Shown here one piece after another: positions 1-10,104 of a DNA stretch of 64,000 bases. The notes under the pieces are model-generated. The model searched no databases and was not told where the DNA came from. It worked only from the letters and a program-made list of their open reading frames with translations. Each line of letters opens with the position of its first letter. Within the stretch, counting starts at the first letter, position 1. The position numbers and the translations under genes are program-made. This DNA comes from Hyposmocoma kahamanoa (Eukaryota > Arthropoda > Insecta > Lepidoptera > Cosmopterigidae). Location: the NCBI RefSeq assembly GCF_003589595.1, contig NW_020653852.1, forward strand, positions 4,749,615-4,813,614. Direction: 5' to 3'.

Positions 1-646
1 TTTTTAAGAAAAGCCTTGTTTCTTTTTACTGTACCTGTTTATTCGTTGGTCGTGTTCAATTTTTACGTTGATAAAATTACTGTGCAGAACTGTCAAAATG
101 TTTCAATATGAGCTGTGATTTTTGCGGCCATGTCTGGCACTGTGATATTCTTTTGTTGGGTGAGATGCGCGCGGCGCATCAAAAATATGACATCATTGAG
201 CTCGCCATGATTGTTATTGTGACACAATTTTAAAATGGCGGTTTTATCACTCGAATTCGACAGCTAAATGTGGATATAATAGGTTTGTGGCGGCTTTAGA
301 CGCCGCCTATTATCACCGGCTGGCTGTGGCAGACTCTATGGACGAAAGTCACCAAGGAGAGTATCACGCTTGCCGAAAATGTTTGACAGTTTTTAGTTAC
401 GTTAATTGTCATGTCAGCGATTGCAAATTGTTTGCCCGGTTTGATAAAAAGCTATTAGTAAAAACCACGAAACATTATAATTATATCGCCATTCACGAAG
501 TTCACGAGGCCGTTTTATTGTTCGTTACGAGAGCGATAAATTCCCCCAAAGGTTTATCGCAGCGGCATGCTACATCCACTGGTGGTTGTCTAACAACAAA
601 ATAGACAAAAATTTATCTTTTTTTTAATTAGTTCATCAAGTTTACC
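1..646. other. No recognised gene; unassigned sequence
   Basis: AT-rich sequence. An open frame at 287-604 (105 codons from GTG, no ATG near its start) matches no family I know. A 6-bp GC hairpin (ggcggc/gccgcc) sits at 289-307. Nothing else can be supported. Confidence 0.5.
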
Positions 647-866
647 CAGAACACCGAGGCCAAAACCAATTTAGATTTTTTCCAAATTGGTTTTCTACCT
701 GGAATCGAATTCGGGACCAAGGACTACGGAATTCACTCCGCAGCACTACTCAGAACACCTAGTCCAAAATCACTGCAGAAAAGTTCATTTCCCAAATTGG
801 TTCTATCGGGAATCGAATCCGGGACCAAGAGCTACGAAGTTTGCTCCGCGGTACTACCCAGAACAC
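647..866 (-). repeat. Tandemly duplicated tRNA-like (SINE) segment
   Basis: Two units of roughly 105 bp follow each other. Each starts with 'cagaacacc' (647 and 751; a third partial copy is at 859) and carries 'ggaatcgaatccgggacc' or a close variant. The reverse complement is a B-box/T-arm-like sequence (GGTTCGATTCC type), so each unit looks like the 3' part of a tRNA-derived SINE. A related single copy lies at 36420-36500. The open frame across 687-887 is a by-product of the repeat. Confidence 0.55.
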
Positions 867-1052
867 TTTGTTTTTATGATAGCCTAGTCAACATTTAACG
901 ATAAGTACAAAAATCCGAGTCCAGCAAAAAAAAAAAACGAAAAAGAATCCACGAAATAACAATACGATATGTATATTTTAAGTTGAAACACTATAAGGTG
1001 GGACGTTGCTGAGGCTCTAGTGATGCGCTCAAAACGATACACAAACGAAAGA

Positions 1053-1107
1053 CGGACGCAGTCACGTACTACGTAACGTAGTGATGTAGTCTACGTGACT
1101 GCGTCCG
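1053..1107. repeat. Perfect 16-bp inverted repeat
   Basis: Arms 1053-1068 (cggacgcagtcacgta) and 1092-1107 are exact reverse complements separated by 23 bp. The spacer itself holds a small palindrome (actacgt-a-acgtagt). A similar 'cgaaggacgtacgcagctac' stretch is at 5304-5323. It may be the core of a small fold-back element, but no target duplication could be fixed. Confidence 0.6.
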
Positions 1108-2507
1108 CAACGAAGGTCATAATACGTAGTTCGTTGGTTGCTCGTACCCCGAAGGACTTTCGGATCAACGATGGCCGTGCTTCGTTGGCCATAGGCAACG
1201 TCGGCACGGCTAACGTGAATGTAGAATACCAGTAGAATGAATGAAAAAATAGGGTCCTTTAAGATGGACATACTGTAAAAATCGAATTATGTTATAAAAT
1301 GAACATTTCACAACAAATATGTTAATTTTATGTAAAATACTATTAATGTAACTTACAATATGCTATTACCAATATCTTTGTAATATAAAATTTATTCTAA
1401 GTGGCTAATTAAACATTTTGAATTCAAAGCCATCGTCAAAATGACTACGTGTCACTGCCATAAAGCATTTGTTTAAAAATAGTATCTGTCGTCGTGAAAA
1501 ATGACGACGAGATTTTGAAAATACAAATCTTCAATTTCTAAAAATGTAGATAATATACATAATCTGACTAATATATATTCAAAATATTGTGTAATAAAGT
1601 TGAATGTCCACGCCATTGCTGACCAAATTGAAATGCTCCGAGAGTTCATGCAGAAGCATCAATATTTTGACGTAGTTTTCTGCTACAAGATCTGAAGGGA
1701 AATTAGTTAATCACCATATTATTTACGGGCTAGCAGGCTCCACCAAGACTAGCTCCAGCAAGTGCTAGCAGAAGGTATGTTTTTAGGTTTTGTATCTTTG
1801 TTCTTATTCATAATTTCTAGAAAGTGACGCTCATCAATCTATGCTCAATCTATGTATCTGGGTATAGCTTCTTGGGCCTATCTTCTTTAAGCTATAAAAA
1901 TGTGTTTTGCTGGTTTTCATTACGCATACGCACGAGCATGTATTAATAATAAATTGTATTATTTTGAGTTAATGTTTGCTTTTATTACGTTTTCAATAAG
2001 GTAAAGCGGCATGGCAGCGGAAGGGCGGAACTTGCTCCAGGCAGCTGTACTTAACTTGATAGCAGCGCAGCATTAAGTTCTTTATAATTATTAAAATAAA
2101 AAGTTTATTGTGTTCACTCGTTTATTCATTTTCAATCATTACATCAAGTGCAAATTTTATTTTTTACATAGGTATGAGTCTTAAGTATATGATTGAATAC
2201 ACAACTTCCAAACACAAGTTGCTTTACAATACTAGAAATTATTTCAGGCCATTCAATCTCTTGATGGCGTCACTCGCAATTTCGTACGTCTCAATTCCGG
2301 TACATATTGAACGCAACTTAATATGTTGAGTTGTGTTGCCCATGTATAGAAAATACAAGGGCAATTTACGGTGTGTTACTTCCATCAACGCACTACATTA
2401 TTACGGGGCCATCTTTGTTCATATATTGACCTCACAGACATAGCAAAGTTTGTCTGTAAAAAAATTTTTTTTTTAATGAAGAATAAGAATACATTTATTA
2501 ATAACTA
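1108..2507. other. No recognised gene or repeat
   Basis: AT-rich sequence with only short open frames. I see no domain, no tRNA and no clear terminal repeats here. Confidence 0.4.
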
Positions 2508-3751
2508 GGGTAAAACCGGGTTAGATTTCCCACTTTTTGAAAGGGCCTCTTAATTTCAAAATTATTGGTTTACCATGAATAATTCCTATGGATATAACTA
2601 GTTTAATCTTTTATATTACATTAAGACTTGATTTTATTGACCTAACATTTACTGATTTTGAAGAAATTGACTTTTTGCAAACCTATTTTTTTGAGGATAG
2701 ATGTATGGCCTACATGTATGGATAGACGCCACACGATGAAAATACTACGAAAGATAGATGCTCTTTAGATTAAAATAGTAAAATTCATAATAAAATGTTT
2801 TATTTGTAATCTTTAATACAATACAATACAATACAATACAAAATGCTTTATTTCTCTCAAAAAGGTGTACAAAATGCAGATTTGTTACATTTCATGTTAA
2901 ATATGAAGCACCTTAGTGAGAGCTGGAGTCTGTACTAGGTTGGGGACCTGTGTTACAGATCACCAGGCTCACACCCTTTTGACAAGTTTACCAGAAAAGT
3001 AACACTAATAAAATTTAACAAAAATAATGAAAATTAAGGAGTAAAATAAAATTGATAGCTAATTACAAAATATAACAAATAGAAAAATAGAAAAATATTT
3101 TGTGTATAATAATGTATTGTGTATACATCTATAACAATAAATATATACGTATTTAAAGTTACTACCTACTTCACTTCGTATTTCTGTAGCTATCAAAGCA
3201 TTCCATACAAAAATGTTCGCTGTTTGTAATATGACTAATTTGTCTTTAAACTACTTTTACTTACTTTTAAACTATTATCATTTATTTGTCTTTTTTACTA
3301 AAATAATGTATTTTATTATTTTCTTTTCCTAACTTTCTTGTCTTTTCCTATACTGCGAAAAATCGAAGTGACTATCCTGTTCGATATGGATAGATGCCTT
3401 TTTATTATTTAACCAAGCTATATTCAAAAGAGCGATTACTGACACCGAGGTGCGCAGTTAATGAACCAGTGTATAGTTATAATAAAAATAAAACGGAATT
3501 TATTATAACTTACAAAGTTATGCAATAGTAAATACTTGCGTCTGAAATTTTGAACCGATGTCGTGTTCGCCGCGGAGATAAGCGCATGCATAAGCTAAAC
3601 GCGTCTATTCCACACGAAGCCCCGCAGGAACTTTGATGAGTGGTGTCTATACTCCTTATTTAAACTAATTATTTTTTGTTGCGATTTGGGGAAGTTAGGT
3701 TTTTGAAAACGAGGCACCTATCCCACTGCGGCATCTATCCCGGTTTTACCC
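2508..3751. mobile_element. Tc1/mariner-like non-autonomous DNA transposon
   Basis: The ends are inverted repeats: GGGTAAAACCGGGTTAGAT on the left and, read from the right end, GGGTAAAACCGGGATAGAT (18 of 19 identical). TA dinucleotides lie directly outside both ends (2506-2507 and 3752-3753), as expected for the TA target duplication of the Tc1/mariner superfamily. The body is 1,244 bp and has no transposase frame. Motifs of the type gatagatg recur inside both ends (for example near 2697, 2753, 3390 and 3733). A LINE-like 3' end is nested at about 2812-2960. Superfamily assignment rests on the ends only. Confidence 0.7.
2812..2960 (-). mobile_element. LINE-like 3' end with (GTATT)n tail, nested
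   Basis: On the minus strand a 3'UTR-like sequence runs into AATAAA and then a pentanucleotide tail, about five GTATT units (read on the plus strand as aatac repeats at 2817-2840). This order, polyadenylation signal then short tandem tail, is typical of non-LTR retrotransposon 3' ends. No coding part is visible, and the 5' limit is unclear. Confidence 0.45.
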
Positions 3752-3947
3752 TATAGGTAATAACATAAGGTCTTAAAATATAACATTGGTTTGCGCTCTA
3801 TAGTCTACCAGTTAAGGTGTACAATATTATTTAAATGTCACAGAATAAAATTAAATTACATACACAATATGAGAAAAAAATATATTAATAAACGTGTCAC
3901 ATCGCTAGTCACCAAATTTGTTACTGTCGTCCAAAAACTCTTGTACA

Positions 3948-4740
3948 CTATAATAAAGTTTTAAGAGCATTTTTAAATTTTATGTGCTCTAATCTTTTAA
4001 ATTCATTCGGAATGCTTTTGTATATTTTGACCGACATCACATAAAAGCTTTTGTGGTTAAATGCTGAGGTATGATTGCCCGAGTAAACCATTCTTTGCCC
4101 ATGTCTTAAACTTCTATGGTTCCTTTTATCTGCGATTTTAAAATATGACGGATATTTCTGGACAAATACAGCAACTTCCTTAATGTACAGGCATGGTAAA
4201 GGTAGGATTATGCACTTGTCGAAAAATGGCTTACACGAATCCATTTGAGACCCACCGCAGATGATACGTACACAGCGTTTTTGTATCTTAAATACCTGCA
4301 TAAACTCTACTGAGTTTCCCAAAAAAATTATACAGTAATTTATATATAGACTGCACAAAACCAAAATAAGCTGTTAAGGCCGCATCCACAGACGCATTCT
4401 GTACTAATTTTCTCAATGGGTACATAAACCGTGACAAATTGTTACAACATGTTCCATGAACCAAGTTCTCAACATGGCCTTTCCAGTTGCAATTGCTGTC
4501 AAGGATAAGACCCAAAAATTTTGTGTGTTTAACTTGTTCTATATTAACAAGATTAAACGAGATGTTTACTCTATCAGTAGTCTTTTAGACGAGTGAAATT
4601 GCATGATGTTAGTTTTTGTTAGGTTTATACTGAGACCATTTCCATTCATCCATCCTATGATGTCACTTATAGTTTTATTAATGTCACGTTCGTATTGCTC
4701 TTTGTCTTCACACTTTATAACAGCAGCAACAGCATGTGCA
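3948..4740 (-). pseudogene. Non-LTR retrotransposon reverse transcriptase, C-terminal remnant
   Basis: Three overlapping minus-strand frames together resemble the part of a jockey/CR1-type reverse transcriptase downstream of the catalytic YADD box. In order: 'WMNGNGLSINLTKTNIMQF' (about 4600-4670), the thumb-type motif 'GLILDSNCNWKGHVENL' (about 4465-4515), and the C-terminal stretch 'IQKRCVRIICGG' with 'VPCLYIKE'-like spacing (3948-4290). Frame changes occur near 4290-4320 and 4515-4570. The catalytic core and endonuclease are absent, so this is a dead, 5'-truncated copy. Its 3' UTR probably continues to about 3760. The family assignment (LINE) is firm; the clade is inferred. Confidence 0.75.
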
Positions 4741-4985
4741 ATCTGACAAACAAACCATATTTGCAGTTCGAGAAATAACTTTTCTTGGTGGTGGTGGGTC
4801 AATAAACCTAGAATATTTTTGAACACCATGCGTGTTACATCTTCCAAAAGATTATACAAAATTCTCGCAGCGAGCCGGTAATCGCTTACAACTTTGCCAT
4901 CAGTAAGCGATACCAAGAAACTGCGATTCCTTTGACGTCGTCTCTCTACTTCATCTTCACGTATTTCTTGTCCGAGCGCCTCCAC
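4741..4985 (-). pseudogene. Harbinger-transposase-like (HARBI1-type) N-terminal fragment
   Basis: The minus-strand frame starts with an Arg/Glu-rich stretch ('EDEVERRRQRNRSF', about 4917-4960) followed by 'VSDYRLAARILYNLLEDV' (about 4840-4893) and 'EKLFLELQIWF' (about 4758-4790). This order resembles the N-terminal helical region of PIF/Harbinger nucleases (Arg-rich segment, then 'F..YRL....I..LL', then 'L...L.F.A.G'). No catalytic DDE region follows. The same frame runs directly into LINE reverse transcriptase, so the copy is truncated at an insertion or recombination junction near 4740. The similarity is short and could be coincidental. Confidence 0.4.
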
Positions 4986-5436
4986 AACTAACAGTATTCA
5001 CTATTTTTTTACACAAACGATGTACAAACGATACCCTCGAGCTACCGTTGGTTTTATGTCAGTTCTAAGATGAAAATAATGTCAAAATACGACACGAAAG
5101 CAACTACTTGTGTCAAATTACGATCTTCGACTCGTCGTTACTTCCGTGTCCGATACGAAGCACGGATACACGTTGTCAAAATGGCTTTTCGTAGTAGCTT
5201 TATCAACATCCGATATCGGACACCCATATAAATCACGCGTTTCATTCCGCAATCGTTCCGCAATCGGGCACTTAACGCGTTTCAGAGTAAGACATTATTA
5301 AAACGAAGGACGTACGCAGCTACGTGTATCGGATTTTACTTTTGGGAGTAGACCCCCTGGACTTATATCGGCTAAAACCCCTCGGTGGCCTTCTCGGGTG
5401 CTCTAATGGGAAGGATCCGGGATAGACTTTGCTTTT
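4986..5436. other. Unassigned, possible flank of the Harbinger fragment
   Basis: CpG-containing sequence with repeated words such as 'ccgatacgaagcacggata' and 'atccgatatcgga'. The end, 'gggagtagaccccctgg' (5346-5362), matches the inverted termini of MITE-H (59456-59627), so a MITE-H fragment probably ends here. No gene recognised. Confidence 0.4.
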
Positions 5437-5643
5437 CTTTTAAACCTAACTTAACCTAACCTTTTTTTTGTTAATCCGGGGGAATCTGCTTACAGATACA
5501 GGGGCAGAGCCGGGGTTATGTTGGCCTGGGGTGAACGCTGAAGGGGAGCAGCTCGGCCGCACTAAGCCCCCGGAGTGTTCCTCCTCTCCACTGTAGGTTA
5601 CGGGTACGCTGTTAACTAACTTAACCTAACCTAACCAAACCTA
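5437..5643. repeat. Telomere-like CCTAA stretches flanking a G-rich segment
   Basis: Degenerate CCTAA repeats ('aaacctaacttaacctaacc' near 5440-5461 and 'cttaacctaacctaaccaaa' near 5619-5638) bracket about 155 bp of GC-rich sequence that begins with a T-tract. CCTAA/TTAGG is the insect telomere repeat. The pieces could be an interstitial telomeric trace, a remnant of a telomere-targeting LINE, or a chance simple repeat. The sequence does not decide between these. Confidence 0.35.
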
Positions 5644-5743
5644 ATCGTGGTTTTGCGATAAACATTCAAATCCTGAAAGAACAACGGTTTCGTTATAATT
5701 CGGTTTTCGGTGTATTGTAATTATGTAACTAATTTTCGACAAA

Positions 5744-5947
5744 ATGTCCCTTACGACAATTGATACTTCTGGTATCGATATTTTAGGACAAAGTAACGGG
5801 AATGCAAAAAACCCGACTGCAAAAGTATTTAGGTGGAAAGATAAAAAATTACCGAAATCACTATTTTCACCCCACACTCCCACAATCAAGACGAATCTAA
5901 CGACATCTCATAATGTCAAAATCCCACAAGCCAATAGAGAAACATAG
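5744..5947 (+). CDS. Unrecognised small open frame, possible exon
   Basis: A 67-codon frame starts at an ATG in good insect context (acaaaATG) and has mixed, non-repetitive composition, including 'DTSGIDILGQSNGNAKNPTA' and a basic stretch 'FRWKDKKLPKS'. No signal peptide, membrane segment or known domain is visible. No family is recognised. It could be a first coding exon or chance. No clear splice donor is seen before its stop codon. A 'ggtaagt' word lies downstream at 6121, outside the frame. Confidence 0.2.
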   Translation: MSLTTIDTSGIDILGQSNGNAKNPTAKVFRWKDKKLPKSLFSPHTPTIKTNLTTSHNVKIPQANRET

Positions 5948-6645
5948 AAATGGATATTTACATAGATATATACTCTTGAAAAACATAACTCTCCCGCAGT
6001 CGGGTGAAAAATGCATTTTATATACAAATTTAGTCGTTGATTTCATATCATATTTACTTCATATTCACATACATTTATCTTTTACCGATTCTTGAAGTTA
6101 TGCAACCAAGTTAAAAACCATGGTAAGTAACTGAAAAAAAAAATGTAGAAGTGCATTCCATCTACTGAATGATCACTCTTTGTAAGATACGTGTTTGAGA
6201 AAGTTAAGCGTCGAAAAGGTACATTATCTAGTAAAGCGGAGCAAAGAAGCAATTATGGTTTAGTGGCCAATTAACTTTTTTCTGCTTATGGCAACTTTAT
6301 CTACCCCAGATTGAGGGACAATTTCGCCAGCATCAAGTTTAATGACTTTGATTTAACAATTTATTGACTGGCTTTCGAGGAAACTTTAGAACGTAGGTAA
6401 AGTAGATTTTAAGAAAATTTGTAAGGAAGTTGAGTTTTGTTTCAAAATATTCCACATCAGAAAGTAAGAAGTGTGAAAGGACAGTAAGGCATACAAACCA
6501 CACCACCATGACAAATACATACGTACACATGATACAGACATTAACTTAGACGTAACACAGTAATATATTCTACTAGTATCTCTCTTGGAAGCCATGGCAA
6601 TGAAAAGGCGTTGACTCAGCATAAATGACGCGGCTGCCCGCGACA
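5948..6645. other. No recognised gene
   Basis: AT-rich sequence with short frames on both strands only. No repeat family of the window is recognised here. Confidence 0.4.
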
Positions 6646-6688
6646 CTGGTATTCTGCCAGGACCTATAGGGTCCTGGCAGAATACCAG
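6646..6688. repeat. Perfect 19-bp palindromic hairpin, 5-nt loop
   Basis: Left arm 6646-6664 (ctggtattctgccaggacc) and right arm 6670-6688 are exact reverse complements around 'tatag'. The RNA or single-strand form would be a very stable hairpin. Confidence 0.85.
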
Positions 6689-7224
6689 CAGGCACAGGTA
6701 CCGGCAGGGACAGGTATATTACGTGTGTATATTACGGGGTTATTCCGAAGTGGCATCAGTAGTGGCCCCATTCAGATTTGAAGAAAATGTTCCACCTCTA
6801 GGGATGGCCATTAGGGGATGAATGGTTTTATAGAATTTCACCCACTTTCCGTTGACCAACACTTCAATGAAACTTATAACTTCCACAACAATTTTCAGTC
6901 GGTTTGTTTTGTTAGCGACCTTTAAATTGAGAGTTAAGAAGCATTATTTATCTACTGTACCATCCATTTTATATGTATTTTATTATGAAATATGTATTTA
7001 TCTAAGTATTGAATATTAATATTGTATTGCATAATTTTGTTTTTTGTGCACGTAAGCCCTTTATTGTAGTTATGTTGTCCTGCATTTAGGTCTGCAGGAA
7101 GAAATTTCTTATAGAAATAAGCAATAGATAACTTTTGTTTGTGTTTTTTATTAAAGGTAATCTGTGCTTTTTCCTGTGCAATAAAAAAGGTTAGCAGAAA
7201 ACCGGTACAAACAAAATTATTTTC
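6689..7224. other. No recognised gene
   Basis: AT-rich sequence. After the hairpin there is a short run of 'caggtacc/cagggacagg' repeats (6688-6715). Nothing else stands out. Confidence 0.4.
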
Positions 7225-7447
7225 TCAACTAAATAACAAATTGGACGACGGGATTCAGGATAGGACAATCGTACCTTCCTGCTACAGCTTTTAGAATGCT
7301 GTTAGGACATTGCCTCACACGAGTCAACAGCGAGACAATCTTTTTGCGCATAATGGCTTGGAAGCTGTCCGTGTCAGCTGCCGCAAATATACCCGATGCA
7401 CTACACCAGGATAGCATTCCCATCGGTATTTTAAATGCATTATTATT
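7225..7447 (-). pseudogene. LINE reverse transcriptase, extreme C-terminal fragment
   Basis: The minus-strand frame contains 'MLSWCSASGIFAAADTDSF' followed by 'QAIMRKKIVSLLTRVRQ' and 'NSILKAV'. This matches my knowledge of the C-terminal end of insect non-LTR polymerases, where a 'P.R.SAS.MF' motif is followed by 'F.A..RK....L..R...S.N.I...'. Only about 70 residues remain, with no catalytic part. Confidence 0.55.
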
Positions 7448-7866
7448 TACATTGGGACCAAAGTATGTGATGTTCTCTAATATTTACTATTTATTACCTT
7501 TATAAGAAATATACGATTACTATTCCTCTCGACCCATCTTTTACGAAAGATAACGTTACTCAATTAGCACGTTTTCGGCAAAAACATCGTAAATATTAAA
7601 TTTAGTGTAATAATTGTTAAAATATGTGAAGTAGTTAAACAAAGGCAAGTTAGTGCACTTCAAAATTCTTATAAATCTTTATCTGTTCTTCTTAGAGCTC
7701 AAAACAATTGACTCGAAACAAAGTATGTTTCTCTAACCCCATCTGACATTACAAAATTTAAATAAAAAACAGTTACAAAGAGCGTTACGTAGCGATAAGT
7801 TGAATGGTGATTCCACTTATCGTGTGACAAACTTCTTTTTACGGATGAAGTTTAAGCAACTTCTAA

Positions 7867-8078
7867 GAGCGGTTACACACGGCGACTTTTAGCAGCGTTG
7901 CAAACGCGCGACTGCATCGATACAAACGCGCGATTGCATCGATACAAACGCGCGATTGCATCGATACAAACGCGCGACTGCATCGTAATTGTATAGATGC
8001 AATTACACGTTTGTATCGATGCAGCCGCGCGTTTGTATCGATGTAGTCGCGTTTTACGAACGCGCGTTTGCACTCTTA
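7867..8078. repeat. CpG-rich fold-back with 22-bp tandem units
   Basis: A 22-bp unit (acgcgcgattgcatcgatac plus aa) is repeated three times at 7904-7969 with a partial fourth to 7985. After a short centre, inverted copies of the same unit follow (8010-8058), so the whole block can fold on itself. The outer ends read 'gagcggttacacacgg' and, in reverse, 'gagtgcaaacgcgcg', close to the ends of the MITE at 30614-30958, which also contains 'atcgatacaaacg'. Flanking bases (TAA left, TTA right) do not give a clean direct duplication. Probably a Harbinger-type MITE with internal expansion. Confidence 0.55.
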
Positions 8079-8714
8079 GACTCTATTAAATATTAACCGA
8101 ATTCTGAAGAAACCAAGAGTTAAATAACGACATGATTGCCAGAGCAGGGTGATTCTTAACTGTATTTTTAGGCCAGTTCTCCTCGGTTTTCATGAGTCCT
8201 TTGGGGGTGGCAAATGTGGTGTAAACAAAGGCGATGAGCGGAAGGAACGATGGAATCTTGACATAAAATTATCTGCAAAAAATTTAAAATAAACATAACC
8301 ACCAGCGCCACTTCCGTTCTGAACATTGTATTATTTACTTATTGAATAACATGATGTTTAGTAAAAACCATGGTAATTATATATTTTTTGTGAAAATGCT
8401 ATACTAGTTTTTTTATTGATAAGAAAATTCCTTCGTCTTAACAGGTTTGTGTTTGTGCCAAACCAGTGCGACCGTTCTTTTAAAGCCAAGTTTCTAGATC
8501 CGAGTCGCTACTTTTTAACACCCGACGCAAAAAGTGGGGAGTTATGAGTTTGAAACCTTTGTCTGTGTATCTGAATGTGTCATTGTAGATCTCAAACCGA
8601 TGGACTGGTCTCAAAGCGGTTTATTTTTTATTTCTAGGCTAATCAGAATGATTCTTAGCTGTTTGATATATGTTCAGCTGTTTAAAGACCATCAATGTTT
8701 TATCCAGTTAGTGT
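8079..8714. other. No recognised gene
   Basis: Unassigned sequence, with short frames only. Confidence 0.4.
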
Positions 8715-9000
8715 AAGTCATCATCATCAATAGGATCATCATCCTATTTAAGAGCCAGACTCTAGTTGGTGTAGCCTCCTCCACTCTTCACAGTTCATAG
8801 TCAGTTCCTTCAGTTCTTTATAGCTGTTCACTTGGATCTTGTTATTTGTTCACTATACGCCAGTCTTGGTCTTCCTCTCTTTCTTTTCCCTTCTATCGTC
8901 CCCTCAATTATCACTCTCACAAATTCGTCATTACATAACAAATGTCCAAACATTTTCCTCCTTCTCCACTCTGTCTTCTATCCTCTCCAACCCTTTTCAA
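8715..9000 (-). pseudogene. RTE-like LINE 3' end
   Basis: The minus strand encodes an interrupted stretch with 'FGHLL', 'NDEFVRVIIEGTIEGKRKRG' and 'RPRLAYSEQI', matching the C-terminal 'GH..R......I..G...G.R.RGRPR..Y...I' pattern of RTE-type polymerases. It ends, as such elements do, in a GAT-rich tail (tcatcatcatcaa and gatcatcatcc on the plus strand near 8720-8742). Several stop codons make it inactive. Confidence 0.65.
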
Positions 9001-9090
9001 AAGTTCTGTTTTCAATCCACTTTATTTTTTTCACTTGCAATGTAGCGATCTCAGTCATAAAATTATATTTATTTTACTTTCACACGTCCG

Positions 9091-9205
9091 GTCGACTTCA
9101 AATTTGGTATACTATGGAAATCCGATAACATTCCAATTATATGATAACCTTGATCTGATGTTGCAACCAGAACTGTCTGCAGACTATCCAACTCCTCAGC
9201 TACTT
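9091..9205 (+). repeat. Unclassified repeat, copy 1
   Basis: About 115 bp ('gtcgacttcaaatttggtat' to 'cagactatccaactcc') recur inverted at 33583-33699 with roughly three quarters identity by eye. No coding or tRNA-like content. Class unknown. Confidence 0.55.
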
Positions 9206-9272
9206 ACTACTGTAAGTGTAATTCTACTGAATTGTCATATTTGGGCTCGTTCAATTGGTCTCTACGAGTACT

Positions 9273-9555
9273 AGTGAAGCCGAGGTAACCTAATGGTTTT
9301 ATCTACCACCTCTCAATCAGAGGGCCGTGGATTCGAATCCGAGTTCGCACCTCTTGAGATTTTAGTATGTGCGAAATTTAAATTCGAAATTTACCAGAAA
9401 AAACATCATAAGCAAAACCTACACGTCGAAAAAGGTTCACAACCATCGAAAAACAATTGAAGTTCCCAACCCGCATTAGGCCAGTGTGGCGGACGGTAGC
9501 TTAAACCCTCGCCAAAGGAGAGACCCGTGCCCAGAAGTGGTGTGTATAAATACGT
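9273..9555 (+). mobile_element. SINE-E, tRNA-like head with RTE-type tail
   Basis: The head 'gaggtaacctaatggtttta' (A-box-like) and 'gtggattcgaatccgagttc' (B-box-like, GGWTCGAATCC) indicate tRNA ancestry. The 3' half contains 'aacccgcattaggccagtg' and 'gagacccgtgcccag', a tail shared by many lepidopteran RTE LINEs and their SINEs. A second copy is at 48663-48780 plus 49268-49400. Confidence 0.65.
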
Positions 9556-9651
9556 TGACGATGAGTTATTAGCTTTTTTCTATCGATTTTCACACATTAT
9601 TTGACTTTAAATTCGGGACTTAATCGTGTATAACATATTTTATTTAAGTCA

Positions 9652-9901
9652 GTAGCAGTACAACACCTTGTGAAGAGTTCGTCCAGAGAAGTACTGCCAT
9701 CTTACCTATTTCTGCCGCTAAACAGTAACATGAGCATTATTGCGTTCCGGTTTTGAAGGATAAGGATGCTGGTGAAATCGCAGTCTTCAACTTATGTCTT
9801 AGGATAACGGGCGAAATGGCAGTGCACATCAGATCTTTACTATGTAAAGCTCTGAGTGGCACTGCAACTGTTACAGTCCTGTCCCTTGGTATCATAAAAA
9901 A
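9652..9901 (+). repeat. Family A repeat, copy 1
   Basis: Family A is a ~290-bp interspersed repeat. Landmarks in order: 'gagctccttgtgaaagagtt', 'tccagggaagtactgccacc', 'ttctgccgccaagcagtaat', 'gttccggttttgaagggtaa', 'gacttgtcaacttatgtctc', 'agtggcagtgcccctcagat', 'gagtggcactgcaactgtta', and an A-rich end 'cttgatattataaaaaa'. The complementary words ggcagtgcc and ggcactgc allow an internal hairpin. This copy lacks about 35 bp before its A-rich end. No tRNA boxes are evident, so the class is unknown. Confidence 0.75.
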
Positions 9902-9904
9902 TGC

Positions 9905-10094
9905 ACGTGTTGCAACGTCCATAGTCTCAAAGTGACTGAAGAGTCGGGTGTCAACATCTTCTTAGCTGTGCGAGTTTTTCTAACACAAACAAATAATGAA
10001 GACCAAGTGTGGGTAGTTAGAAAAACTCGTACGGCTAGAAGATGTTGACACGCGCCTCATCAATCTCTTCGAGACCATTGACGTTGCAACACGT
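9905..10094. mobile_element. Fold-back MITE, 190 bp
   Basis: Almost the entire element is two inverted arms: 9905-9984, starting 'acgtgttgcaacgtc', and 10016-10094, ending in its complement, about 80 % identical by eye. The centre is only 31 bp. It lies directly after the A-rich end of a family A copy. No clear target duplication. Confidence 0.7.
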
Positions 10095-10104
10095 CTGAAA
10101 CAAA

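Noticed and set aside
287..604. 105-codon frame
   Set aside because: Starts at GTG, has no recognisable domain and no supporting promoter or splice signals; kept only as a remark.
7873..8073. Frame with repeated 'IDAIARLYRC'-type residues that looks like a repeat protein
   Set aside because: It is the translation of the 22-bp tandem fold-back, not a gene.
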